NCBI GenBank assembly: GCA_029204225.1 | Contig: CM055097.1 | Coordinates: 42,078,858-42,142,857, forward strand | Direction of reading: 5' to 3' | DNA from: Diphasiastrum complanatum | Lineage: Eukaryota > Streptophyta > Lycopodiopsida > Lycopodiales > Lycopodiaceae | DNA length: 64,000 bases | Shown here: positions 22,270 to 33,600 of the stretch, piece by piece | Layout of the letters: each line of letters begins with the position of its first letter | Position numbering within the stretch: position 1 is the stretch's first letter | Notes under the pieces: model-generated | The model's input: only the letters and a program-made list of their open reading frames with translations | Told to the model about the DNA's origin: nothing | Database searches by the model: none | Made by a program: the position numbers and the translations under genes

Positions 22270-23600
22270 GCACACACCTCTTAATGAAAATGAAGTCCAT
22301 GAAGAAATGTATATGGATGAGGATGAGATTTCATTATACAAAGAGGTGGATGCTCCTTTGTATCCAAGGGCATTTCTCAACTAGTGATATCAATTCTTAT
22401 TCTTAACATTCAAGCATCGTACAAATGGAGTGACCAGAGAGTCACATCATTTTTCAAGTACATATCTAATGTGTAACATGACAGAGATATCTTATAACGT
22501 ATTTACAACTTTTTCTTTTCTTTTTCTCACACAAATTATTATTTTTAAGTTTTTTTGCAAAACATACTTTTGAAAAAACATGTGATATCTAAAACATGAC
22601 AAAAAGCACGAAAGATGATTAACGTGCTTGGAATGGATTATAAAACGGTACATGCATGTCCAAAAGATCATGTTTTATATTGTGATGATCATGAGCATTC
22701 AGAAAAGCTTCAATGTCCAACATGTAACCTCATGGTATAGAAATGATGTACAAGGAGATACCATGCTACGAAAAGTGTTTAACATTTTTCAATTATCTCA
22801 CAGTTGCAATGTTTGTTTCAATGCAAATCCTTGACAAAAATAAAAAAATGGGATATCAAAAATCAATCCACGGACGAGGTAGTGCGAGTACCAAGTGACT
22901 CACGTGCTTGTAAACATATAAACATATTGAAAAGCAATGCCCCAAGTTTTAAACTGAGCTTCATAATCTAAAATTTGGTCTTGCAATGGACGGTGTAAAT
23001 CCTTTTAGTATACAAGCCTCAACTTAGTCCACATGGCCAATTGTGCTCGTTAATTATAATATTCTTCCATGGTCAAATATGGACATGCAAAATTTGTTAT
23101 TACCTTTACTAATTCGAAAAAAAATACAAGATCAAAAACATGGTTGTATACATTGTGCCTTTGATTAAAGAATTGTGCATTTTTTGGAACAATGTTTATG
23201 CTTATGACATTTCAAAACCTATATAACGAAAATAGAATTTTAATGTGAAAAATGCACGAACATCTTGGATTAAGTGAATGTTTAGATATATATTATTGTG
23301 TAAATAGATTTTGTGAATGTGCAAGTAGATATTGTATAATATGATATCTTGGTTTGAATATATGTTATCATTATATCATTTTTTTTATGAATTATGCAAG
23401 TTTTACTACATCGTGCTATAATGCATGTTACATTTAGACACATTTGAAAGGTCACCATAGCACAAATATGTTAAAAAAGTGGTATACAAAAATCATCGCA
23501 AATATTTTTCCCTTGATCACCCTTTTCAAACAATGAATAAACGATTTTGGAAAAGGCAAGGAGAAAGTCCATAAATTATACCACCACCCTCGCAGATTGA
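22270..23600 (+). pseudogene. CACTA (En/Spm) TNP2-type transposase, heavily decayed
   Basis: A plus-strand mosaic in several frames recalls TNP2 blocks in order: LYKEVDAPLYPRAF (22,333-22,380); LGMDYKTVHACPKDHVLYCD and the Cys pair after KLQ (22,625-22,725); MDGVNPFSIQAST, WPIVLVNYNILPW (22,987-23,080); and SLDHPFQTMNKRFW (about 23,510-23,555). TNP2 catalyses cut-and-paste transposition of CACTA elements. Many stops and frameshifts mean it is long dead. I could not find convincing CACTA terminal inverted repeats. Confidence 0.7.
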
Positions 23601-24075
23601 CATAATGAATGGCTTAAGACAACTTCACAACAAAGGTATTGAAATTGTTTGACGGCCTAAGAAGAATCCCGATACTCGTCATATGCTTCATCTTAATGTC
23701 TCACCATCATATAGTATTGGGGCAAGTACGAGATATCAAAATTTAGTTGGACAAAGACTTTACTTTCATCCAGGTGCAAGAATGCAAAAAGGCAAGACAA
23801 GAAGCTATAACAACTGGAAAGCGACTTATCTATCATAAAAAAGAAAGACAAAGGAAGAGTCTTAACTACAAACTGACTGTGGTTTCTCTGTTCGTGGATG
23901 CACAAGCATCCACTAACTGGATTTCTCGACTTCCTGGAACTGTGCCGAATTCTGGGCTGAGTGCATCCAGTCCATATCGGCACACTTCCTGAAAGTGCAG
24001 CAAAAAAAAAGTCCTATGAGCACCGAACTCTACCTGCCACCTTGCCTGCCTGAAAAATATCCCTTCATTCATGCC
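23601..24075. other. Intergenic, left flank of the Copia-B insertion
   Basis: No gene motif seen. Because Copia-B has ATAAC on both sides, this flank was contiguous with 39,736 onward before insertion and so is the distal 3' flank of the IFRD gene. Confidence 0.5.
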
Positions 24076-24080
24076 ATAAC

Positions 24081-24402
24081 AAGTACCTGCAAGGACAGAG
24101 ATTTTGTAGCTTTGTGCGTACAGAATTCTGTCAGATCAATCAATCAAGCAAGCAATGATCACTAGTAAGCACAACACGATTCTGCAATGACAATGAAAAC
24201 ATGTGTTTAAATGGTGTTCTGATCATTATATGTACAACACCAGTACATGCCAAGAAGAGGGTTCAGACCCCTCACCCTTAGATCACACCAAGAAAACCCA
24301 AAATTGGGTCACAGACCCTTACTGCCGCTAGTTACCTAACTTTTCCTATGACTCGAACACTAACAGACTGGGCCTATGGAATGCCCATTGACCAAACCCA
24401 CA
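24081..24402 (-). repeat. Copia-B 3' LTR
   Basis: A 322-bp LTR. On the minus strand it begins TGTGGGTTTGGTC after the purine tract ATGAGAGAGGGTA (about 24,403-24,415) and ends near GCAGGTACTT. The matching copy is the interrupted 5' LTR on the right. Confidence 0.85.
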
Positions 24403-24455
24403 TACCCTCTCTCATTTCATAGCACAATTACCCAGCATTATCCCCTGCCATATTC

Positions 24456-25480
24456 TCAATTCCAAGTTGATCCCTCAGAGCTGCGAAGCGTTGTTTTAAC
24501 CAGGGGCTTCGTCATGATGTCAGCCAACATCTGGCTTGTCTGACAGAATTCAAGTGACAATGTCTCATTCAACACTAGATCCCGCACAAAATAATACTGT
24601 ATGGCAATATGCTTGCTTTTCTTATGAAACCCTGCATTCTTGCTAAAAAACGGAAAGCCCTGATTATCATTGAACAATTTCATGCCTTTGCTTTCAATCC
24701 CTAGCTCTTCCATCAGACTTCTCAGCCACACATATTCCTTGGCAGCATGGCACACTCCCATGTACTCCGCTTCCGTTGATGTGAGTGCTATGTAGGCTTG
24801 CTTCTTACAACTCCAGCCCACACATCCTCCTCCCATCATAAATACGTAGCCACATGCGGACCTCCTATCATCCTGGTCCCCAGCCCAATCTGAATCAGCA
24901 TACCCTATCAATTGTTTTCCCTCCTTCCTAAACACCAAGCCGAGTTGTTGGGTTCCCTTCAAGTACTTTATCACCCTTTTTCCTGCTTCCCAGTGATCCT
25001 CACCAGGATCTGCCAGATATTGACTCAGTTTTGTGACCGCAGTTGCGATGTCTGGCCTGACACTCACCATGGCATACATCAACGAACCTACCAAATTCTT
25101 GAACGGTCGTCGGGTCATATCTTCCCTCTTGCTGGGTTGTGGGACACATTTCACGGCTTAACTTGACATTTGGATCCAACGGCGTACTGATTGGAAACGA
25201 GTCTTGCAACCTGAATTTTGTCATCAGTGTGCTTATGAATTTTTCTTGTCCCATCCACGTTCTTCCTCGATTCCTGTCCCTCCTGATCTAAATGCCCAAA
25301 CAGAAATTAATCCCTCCCATGTCCTTCATTTCAAACCTCCCTTTCAGCAGCTCCTTCACATCATTCACCCTTCCCTTATCATTCCCTATGATAATGATGT
25401 CATCCACATACAGTGCGATGGCTAGAAAAACCTCACCCTCTCTGACTATAGCCGGAATGGCATCTACTGAACCCAATACT
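24456..25480 (-). pseudogene. Copia-B RT C-terminal half and RNase H
   Basis: On the minus strand: LAIALYVDDIIIIGNDKGRV with the RT YVDD motif at 25,410-25,399, then FEMKDMGGINFCLGI. A frame change is followed by MGQEKFISTLMTKFRLQDSF, SLMYAMVSVRPDIATAVTKL and the RNase H blocks YADSDWAGDQDDRRSACGYV, ALTSTEAEYMGVCHAAKEYV and LFNDNQGFPFFSKNAGFHKK. It ends LADIMTKPLVKTTLRSSEGS. The RNase H catalytic positions (Asp, Glu, Asp) appear retained. Frame shifts lie near 25,150-25,290. Confidence 0.88.
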
Positions 25481-25950
25481 TAAGAAGAACTCATCAATTT
25501 TTACATACCACATCCTTGAGGACTGCTTCAACCCATATAGGGCCTTCTTCAGGCGACATACCCTGCCTGCCACTGCCATCATCGAATCCAGCTGGCTGGC
25601 TCATGTACACTTCCTCTTCTAGTTCTGTGTAAAAATGCAGTCTCCACGTCCATTTGCTCCACTTCCATGTCCATCACGATAGCCCATGCCAACAACAACC
25701 TGAGCAAGTTCATCGTCATGACAGGTGCAAAGGTTTACTGGTAATCCACTCCTTCAACTTGGCTAAATCCTTTTGCAACTAGTCGTGCCTTAAATCTGTC
25801 CACGCAGCCATCTGCTCCGTACTTTACCTTGAACACCCATTTATTCCCAATTGCTTTCCTTCCTGGGGGCAATGCGACCAGTCCCAAGCCTCGTTGATCT
25901 GGATCGATTGCATTTCTTCTTATATGGCTCTCTCCCACTGTTCCCATTCC
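25481..25950 (-). pseudogene. Copia-B RT N-terminal half, frameshifted
   Basis: [20 protein letters not shown] and [19 protein letters not shown] are the typical copia RT start. Beyond 25,735 the reading is broken, with patches recalling EEEVYMSQPAGF and the LKDVV region. Confidence 0.8.
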
Positions 25951-27047
25951 GTGCCTTGTCTAGCCTCTGTCCAAGTCTTAGGTTCTCTGATTATCCTACC
26001 TTCCGAGCTTTGATGCCCTATGAATCCCATATCCACATATCTCTTGGGCGGCCTTCTTTCCCTGCTAGACCTTCTGGGGCCTTCTAGTGCTTCTTGGACC
26101 GTTGGTTGAAGTTCCCTTCTTCTTGTCCCACCTCTGCATCGTTTACGACATTTCTGGTCTCTGTTGATCTGGCAAGATCATCCCAACCCCCATCCATGAT
26201 CACCAGTATGTGGCCTTTCTTTAATTGTTCCTGCTCAACGTCCACATCAAAGATGACATCCCATGACAGCACCACTTTTCTCTTTTCTGGATCATACACC
26301 CATGTTAAAATAGCCCACAAAAACGCCTAGAATGCCCCTAGGATCCAGTTTTTTTCTTTTGTCTTCCGGTACATGGATGTATGCCTTACATCCGAATATC
26401 CGCATGTGTTCAACAGTCGGCTTCTGTCCGCTCCATGTCGTGTTTGGTGTTGAGTCCCTCATCAGTTTGTTGGGGATCCTGTTCACTGCTTCAGCCCACA
26501 GAAATTTGGGCAATCCCCTGTCATAGAGCATGCACCTGCCCATGTCCATCAAGCTCCTATTCTTTCGCTCCGCCAATCCATTTTGCTGAGGAGCATAGCT
26601 CATGGTGAATTCCTTTTCCTCTGCAAAAGTCCTTGAACTTGTTTCCTATGTACTCCCCTCCATTGTCTGATCTGATGCGTTTTACCTTCCGATTGGTCTG
26701 CGTTTCAGCCAGTGTGACGAAGTCTTTGAACTTTCTATTGTTGATCCTTTGTCCTGATGCAGTATAGAAAAGTTTTCCGGCTAAAGTCATCAATGAAGGT
26801 TACAAAGTCCCTAGATCTTCCTAACGATTCAGTGTCCATCGGCCCACAGATGTCAGTGTGGATCAGTTCCAATAGAACTATTGTGCTTATGTCTGTCCCT
26901 CCTCTGAACGGTTCCCTGTGTTGCTTTCCTAGCACACGGCTCTGGCAAGTGTAAGCCTCTCCCTCCCCATTGTAATCCATTCCATCAACTAACTCTCTCT
27001 TCCACATCAGATTTAACACATCGGCCCATGCATGCCCCAGCCTTTTT
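25951..27047 (-). pseudogene. Copia-B integrase
   Basis: Minus strand: LGHAWADVLNLM (pre-integrase), ELIHTDICGPMDTESLGRSR with the first catalytic Asp, FVTFIDDFSRKTFLYCI, RIRSDNGGEYIGNKFKDFCR with the second Asp, SYAPQQNGLAERKNRSLMDM with the Glu, then FGCKAYIHVPEDKRKKLDPR and the RT linker with a WDVIFD motif. There are small frameshifts near 26,300, 26,600 and 26,750. An NLT element sits at 27,048 within the conserved WHKRLGHA segment: the WHK part lies at about 30,019-30,030 on the other side. Confidence 0.88.
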
Positions 27048-30018
27048 GTAGCACAGGCATCCCAAAGGGAGCCGGGAACCACGACTTAGCTTCCCAGCCT
27101 TCAACTCTTGCCATCCAAACCCACTTGACATACAAACAGCCAACTCGCCAACAACGATCAGACTTAACCCACTTGAAGTTCCGAAAACCAACATTGAGAT
27201 CCAACCTGGCGCCATGCCAGATCGGGGGTCCCGATGTGGGTGACTTCCCTCCAAGCAAGCCGCCCGACATACATCAAACTTAACAAACTTGAAGCTTCGT
27301 TACAAACGAGTAACATCCATTCCAAGCAAGCAGTCTGACTTACATCAGACTTAACCAACTGAAAGCTTCGTCACGAGCGCTGGAAGCCAACCTGGCGCCA
27401 CGCCAGACTGGACAGCCATAAACAGGTAACTTCCACCCAAGCAAGCCATCCAACTCAGCCGACAGGTTAGAGCCCGTTCCCCAAGAGCTTAACCCATTCA
27501 CGTTCATGCAAGGAACACTCAGAACCACAAGCCGCGACAGATATGGAGACAACCAGTTCCAGGACCAAATGGTCCTGACAGCATACCGCTGGCGCCACGG
27601 ACCGAATGGTCCCGACGGCATACCGCTGACGTCCTAGGATACGACCCTCAGCTATGTGCCAAGTTAAAATTTTTGAAAGCGGCCTTACAACTGGCGCTTT
27701 CACCGAACACTGAAACCCAGAAGGTAATCAGAGTCAGTTTGAGAAAAATCCCACTTTATTGATAAATCTGAAAAGGTTACATTTCAAGTGTGTGACCGAC
27801 CCTAGTCTCCGGGGCGCTAGCATGCCAAGGCGAGAGCCATGACAACATTCCAGCAAGGGAGGCTGAGACTTGGTTGGAGCTCGTCCTGAGTCGCAACCCG
27901 CACTCCCCTATAGTATTGGTGTGATTCGGCACCCCCCCTCATACCAAGCACTCTACCCAAGCTGGTAAAGCACGTTTTTCTCTCTCTAGGATTTTCTCTT
28001 TCAAGAAAGTCATTTTCTCTCTCTAGATTCTATTGATCCCCAGGTTTCCTTTAATCATGCCTAGATCGTGTGAGGTGATTGCACATCGATCTAAGCTCTC
28101 TGGACTCCGCTAGAACCGATCAAAGATTTTCAGCCATAGGAACTTGGCGCCGGCTGGATTATGGTCACAGTGGCGCTGGGAGCAGCAGGGGCGCTGCTGG
28201 CGCTGGAGACATAGCTGGCGCCGATGGCGCCGGAAGTAAAGCTTGTAAAGGTAGCTTTACAACATCCACCCCACCTTTATAAAATCTGATGTCCTCATCA
28301 GATGTCAGATTAAAGTAAAGGTGTCTCCCAATTAAAATAACTATACATTTAAGCTACTTGGCACAGTACTCAATTTACTGGCCACTTTTTATTAACATTG
28401 AAGCTTGCACACCACAAGTCGGAGGCTCAGCTCTTTGTACTGAAAGATTACATAACTTGAAAATATATCTTTGTCTGGGAAAAGCGTAGATTTGATATCG
28501 CTTTCGTAAAACCCAAAAACCTTATTAACTGGTGACAGAGGCCTTTCTTTGAAATGTTCGCCCCTGTCGCTTCTGACTTTCAACTTTGGAACTCCTTTGA
28601 GCTCCTGATTTGTCCTTGATGCACTTTGTGTTGAGCTCCCTGAGCTCCGGATTTGTTCAATTCCGCACAGGTATCAGGGCTCCCTGAGCCAAAGGATTTA
28701 TCGTTTGATTACCCACTTTATGGTCCACTCCGTGCCTTGTTGCTTCTGCACCTTGATTTCTCTCCTTGTCCCAGCCTGATCTTGATACTTTTCCATCTTG
28801 GCTCTTTAAGGTAGGCAAAGATTGAGTACTCCGCAATGCACCTCTCGCTTAGCTTGAAGTAGCTCTTTGAATCAGCCCAAATGTAACCATTGACCTCGTG
28901 GAAAGCCAAAGGGTCGCACCAGTTTGATCCGCATCCGAACTTTCTCTTCGCGTTTGTTTGAAGCACCATGTCCGTTGCGCAAAACTTGACTTTCACAATT
29001 CCATCACTGGTCAGTTGCCTCACATTCAAAACAAGAAGTGTACATTGAGCTTGGCTTCAAGTAGCTCTCTTTGAATCAGACACATGCACCCAGAGTTTGC
29101 ACTAGTCCGATCTCAACGCGAACTGTCCCTTAGCGTCCGTTCGAAATACCAAGTCTCTCATGCAAGACTCAACTTTCACAGTTCCTTCATTGATCAGCTG
29201 CCTTACACGTAACACAAGCCAGCGTACTCATATGTTTCCTCATCATTGCTGGTCCAGAGAAAGCCTATAACAAACTTTCCTTTGCACAACAAAAACTTGT
29301 CAACTTATTAGGTCCAAAGTTCGCCAGTCTCCTCGTGTGAGTATGGCTAGGTCACCTTGAATTTGCCCCCATTTTGATCAACTTTCATTCAAAATTTGCT
29401 CCTGTGTGTGATAGTTCCCCTCCACTTATAAAATCAGCTGATCGGACATAGAGTAGAGTTCTTCGGACAAAAAGCCGAACACTGAAACCCAGAAGGTAAT
29501 CAGAGTCAGTTTGAGAAAAATCCCACTTTATTGATAAATCTGAGAAGGTTACATTTCAAGTGTGTGACCGACCCTAATCTCCGGGGCGCTAGCATGCCAA
29601 GGCGAGAGCCATGACAACATTCCAACAAGGGAGGCTGAGACTTGGTCGGAGCTCGCCCTGAGTCGCAACCCGCACTCCCCTATAGTATTGGTGTGATTCG
29701 GCACCCCCCCTCATACCAAGCACTCTACCCAAGCTGGTAAAGCACGTTTTTCTCTCTCTAGGATTTTCTCTTTCTAGAAAGTTATTTTCTCTCTCTAGAT
29801 TTTATTGATCCTTAGGCTTCCTTTAATCATGCCTAGATCGTGTGAGGTGATTGCACATCGATCTGAGCTCTTTGGACTCCGCTAGAACCGATCAAAGATT
29901 TTCAGCCATAGGAACTTGGCGCCGGCTGGATTCTGGTCACAGTGGCGCCGGGAGCAGCAGGGGCGCTGCTGGCGCCGATGGCGCCGGAAGTAAAGCTTGT
30001 AAAGGTAGCTTTACAACA
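27048..30018 (-). mobile_element. NLT-1, non-autonomous LTR element in Copia-B integrase
   Basis: A 2,971-bp insert flanked by CTTTT (27,043-27,047 and 30,019-30,023). In its own sense (minus) it has a truncated 5' LTR (30,018 to about 29,480), an internal region without primer site (29,479-28,265), a purine tract, and a full 3' LTR (28,264-27,048, 1,217 bp, TGTTGTAAAG to GTGCTACA). The end of the 5' LTR, the primer site and the first part of the internal region are deleted relative to NLT-3. No gag or pol is recognisable. Confidence 0.9.
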
Positions 30019-30420
30019 CTTTTGTGCCAGACCGCATCCTTTTTTGTCTTGGCTACAGCTATATGCGCTTGGTAAAGATTCATCGTTTTGCTTATGAAGC
30101 GACTAGCTTCTCTCCATCCTTAGTGATGTGACATTTGTTTGTACATCGCCTTCTTCACTCAATCTTACCATAAGTGCAACGTTCTTCTCTTTATCGTCCG
30201 CCTCTGCCACATTTGCCTGAGCCTCTCCTCGCTTCCGCATGTCCTCGGCCTTCTTTCTGCACTCCCTGGCTATATGCCCCATGATGTTGCAGTAGTAGCA
30301 CACCACGTCTGTCGCTTCTGTCCTTCTTGCCTCCGCCTCGCCATTCTGAGTTTCCTGATCTCGCTTCGTGTTCTTGGTTCGTTCCAGGACTTCCCTTTGC
30401 AGCTTCGTGTCTTTGTCCAA
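30019..30420 (-). pseudogene. Copia-B gag zinc knuckle fused to pre-integrase, protease missing
   Basis: Minus strand: a CCHC knuckle CYYCNIMGHIAREC (about 30,300-30,255), a charged tail, then a quick passage into VAKTKKDAVWHK at 30,030-30,055, which is the GAG-pre-integrase start. The aspartic protease normally lying between (DSGA/C motif) is absent. The frame differs from the upstream gag frame (shift around 30,415) and stops at 30,103 in the zinc-knuckle frame. Confidence 0.8.
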
Positions 30421-31075
30421 GGTTAACGTGTGCTAGCTTCCCCATCAAGGCATGTTCATCGGTGGATGACATGCTCTTCCTCCTCTCTTCCTCTTGGAGT
30501 AGCCTCTGTGTGACGTATCCGATCTCCATCTCTTCTACTCTGCAGCCTTCCAGAGTCATAATCAAAGGTTCATAAGACGTTGGAAGGCTCCCTAGTATGG
30601 TAAACACTAGGTGAGTCTTCTCAACCGGCGCTCCCGCGGCTTCCAGCTGTCGAGCAATCCCCTTCATCTTTTCCAAGTGCACGCTCAGAGAATCTCCTTC
30701 TGCCATCCTTGCATTGGCCAGCTTCCTTCGTAGCAACAAAATGTTGGTCACCGTCTTGCCTTCATATATGTCGATGAGCGTATCCCATACGTCCTTAGCT
30801 GTCAGCGCATCCTGCACCTGCGCTGCTGGTGTCTCTCCCAGCGTCAAGCAAATGGTGATCATCGCTTTGTGTTCCCGTATTTCAAAGGCGCTGCTTGCTT
30901 CCTCATCCAGCGGAACACCTTCAGCATCTACTTGCGGCGGTTTCTCGGATCCATCGACAATCCCCCAGATCATCTTTTCCATGAGGATCATCCTCATTTT
31001 CCATCGCCACAACAAATAGCCCGCAGGCCCTTTGAGCTTCTCGATCATCCTGATTTCTGTCGTCTGATTTTCCAT
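30400..31075 (-). CDS. Copia-B gag N-terminal region (frameshifted at its end)
   Basis: ATG at 31,075 opens MENQTTEIRMIEKLKGPAGY, then LLWRWKMRMILMEKMIWGIV, a UBN2/Retrotran_gag layout with AKDVWDTLIDIYEGKTVTNI, LHLRRKL-like (LLLRRKLANARMAEGDSLSV) and GSLPTSYEPLIMTL. This is capsid-forming gag of a Ty1/copia element. The good frame ends around 30,415, where a 1-nt shift passes it to the zinc-knuckle frame; the open frame runs on to 30,191 in nonsense. Confidence 0.85.
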
Positions 31076-31160
31076 TGCTATCGCTGCCTTCTACGAGCTG
31101 CGGATGGTTCTTGAATTCGCAAGCTGGTTACCCGTGTGGGCCCGTAACTTTTGTGAATGC

Positions 31161-31350
31161 AAGTACCTGCAAGGACAGAGATTTTGTAGCTTTGTGCGTA
31201 CAGAATTCTGTCAGATCAATCAATCAATAAAGTAAGCAATGATCACTAGTAAGCACAACGCGGTTTTGCAATGACAACGAAAACAGGTGTGCACCTAAAC
31301 GGTGTTCTGATCATTATATGTACAACACCAGTACATGCCAAGAAGGGGGT
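31161..31350 (-). repeat. Copia-B 5' LTR, proximal part
   Basis: Matches the left LTR from AAGTACCTGCAAGGACAG up to the GGGGT target site, where NLT-2 interrupts it. It resumes at 39,586. Confidence 0.88.
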
Positions 31351-32472
31351 TGTTGTAAAGCTACCTTTACAAGCTTTACTTTCGGCGCCATCGGCACCAG
31401 CTATGTCCCCGACGCCAGCAGCGCCCCTGCTGCTCCCGACGCCGCTCCTGGCGCCACTGTGACCAGAATCCAGCCGGCGCCAAGTTCCTATGGCTGAAAA
31501 TCTTTGATCGGTTCTAGCGGAGTCCAGAGAGCTCAGATCGATGTGCAATCACCTCACACGATCTAGGCATGATTAAAGGAAGCATGGGGATCAATAAAAT
31601 CTAGAGAGAGAAAATGACTTTCTAGAAAGAGAAAATTTTAGAGGGAGAAAAACGTGCTTTACCAGCTTGGGTAGAGTGCTTGGTATGAGGGTGTAGCGCA
31701 GGCATCCCAAAGGGAGCCGGGAACCACGACTTAGCTTCCCAGCCTTCAACTCTTGCCATCCAAACCCACTTGACATACAAGCAGCCAACTCGCCAACAAC
31801 GATCAGACTTAACCAACTTGAAGTTCCGAAAACCAACATTGAGATCCAACTTGGCGCCATGCCAGATCGGGAGTCCCGATGTGGGTGACTTCCCTCCAAG
31901 CAAGCCGCCCGACATACATCAAACTTAACCAACTCGAAGCTTCGTTACAAACGAGTAACATCCATTCCAAGCAAGCAGTCTGACTTACATCAGACTTAAC
32001 CAACTGAAAGCTTCGTCACGAGCGCTGGAAGCCAACCTGGCGCCACGCCAAAATGGACAGCCATAAACAGGTAACTTCCACCCAAGCAAGCCATCCAACT
32101 CAGCCGACAGGTTAGAGCCCGTTCCCCAAGAGCTTAACCCATTCACATTCATGCAAGGAACACTCAGAACCACAAGCCGCGACAGATATGGAAACAACCA
32201 GTTCCTGGACCAAATAGTCCCGACAGCATACCGCTGGCGCCACGGACCGAATGGTCCCGACGGCATACCGTTGGCGTCCCGGGATACGACCCTCAGCTAT
32301 GTGCCAACTTAAGAATTTGGAAGCGGCCTTACAACTGGCGCTTTTACCGAACACTGAAATCCAGAAGGTAATCAGAGTCAGTTTGAGGAAAATCCCACTT
32401 TATTGATAAATCTAAGGAGGTTACATTTCAAGTGTGTGACTGTTGTAAAGCTACCTTTACAAGCTTTACTTC

Positions 32473-32587
32473 CGGCGCCATCGGCGCCAACTATGTCCCC
32501 GGCGCCAGCAGCGCCCCTGCTGCTCCCGGCGCCAACGGCGCCGGCGCCGCTCCCGGCGCCACTGTGACCAAAATCCAGTCGGCGCCA
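32473..32587 (+). repeat. Cluster of GGCGCC palindromes in an NLT LTR
   Basis: Eight GGCGCC hexamers occur within about 115 bp near the start (U3 side) of the LTR. Other LTR copies carry shorter or mutated versions (for example GACGCC in NLT-2, fewer units in NLT-1 at 29,920-29,990). Further GGCGCC sites lie later in the LTR. Confidence 0.85.
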
Positions 32588-33100
32588 AGTTCCTATGGCT
32601 GAAAATCTTTGATCGGTTCTAGCGGAGTCCAGAGAGCTCAGATCGATGTGCAATCACCTCACACGATCTAGGCATGATTAAAGGAAGCCTGGGGATCAAT
32701 AAAATCTAGAGAGAGAAAATGACTTTTAGAAAGAGAAAATCCTAGAGAGAGAAAAACGTGCTTTACCAGCTTGGGTAGAGTGCTTGGTATGAGGGGGGGT
32801 GGCGAATCACACCAATACTATAGGGGAGTGCGGGTTGCGACTCAGGGCGAGCTCCAACCAAGTCTCAGCCTCCCTTGCTGGAATGTTGTCATGGCTCTCG
32901 CCTTGGCATGCTAGCGCCCCGGAGACTAGGGTCGGTCACACACTTGAAAAGTAACCTTCTCAGATTTATCAATAAAGTGGGATTTTCCTCAAACTGACTC
33001 TGATTACCTTCTGGGTTTCAGTGTTCGGTAAAAGCGCCAGTTGTAAGGCCGCTTTCAAAATTTTTAACTTGGCACATAGCTGAGGGTCGTATCCCGGGAC

Positions 33101-33600
33101 GCCAGCGGTATGCCGTCGGGACCATTCGGTCCGTGGCGCCAGCGGTATGCTGTCGGGACCATTTGGTCCAGGAACTGGTTGTTTCCATATCTGTCGCGGC
33201 TTGTGGTTCTGAGTGTTCCTTGCATGAACGTGAATGGGTTAAGCTCTTGGGGAACGGGCTCTAACCTGTCGGCTGAGTTGGATGACTTGCTTGGGTGGAT
33301 GTTACCTGTTTATGGCTGTCCAGTCTGGCGAGGCGCCAGGGTGGCTTCCAGCGCTCGTGACGAAGCTTTCAGTTGGTTAAGTCTGATGTAAGTCAGACCG
33401 CTTGCTTGGAATGGATGTTACTCGTTTGTAACGAAGCTTCGAGTTGGTTAAGTTTGATGTATGTCGGGCGGCTTGCTTGGAGGGAAGTCACCCACATCGG
33501 GACCCCCGATCTGGCATGGCGCCAGGTTGGATCTCAATGTTGGTCCTCGGAACTTCAAGTTGGTTAAGTCTGATCGTTGTTGGCGAGTTGGCTGCTTGTA
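33101..33600 (+). repeat. Short tandem repeats in the NLT LTR
   Basis: Two 37-bp units begin at 33,101 and 33,138 (GCCAGCGGTATGC). Downstream, imperfect longer units share GTTGGTTAAGTYTGAT and GCTTGCTTGGA (near 33,372, 33,443 and 33,559, with a weaker one near 33,271). The same architecture is in every NLT LTR. Short open frames here are products of the repeat, not genes. Confidence 0.75.

Noticed and set aside
31246-31548. Open frames of about 100 aa repeated across the NLT LTRs (for example MHIDLSSLDSARTDQRF and MPSGPFGPWRQRYAV types)
   Set aside because: They recur because the LTR recurs, occur on both strands, cross repeat units and show no domain; they are LTR sequence, not genes.
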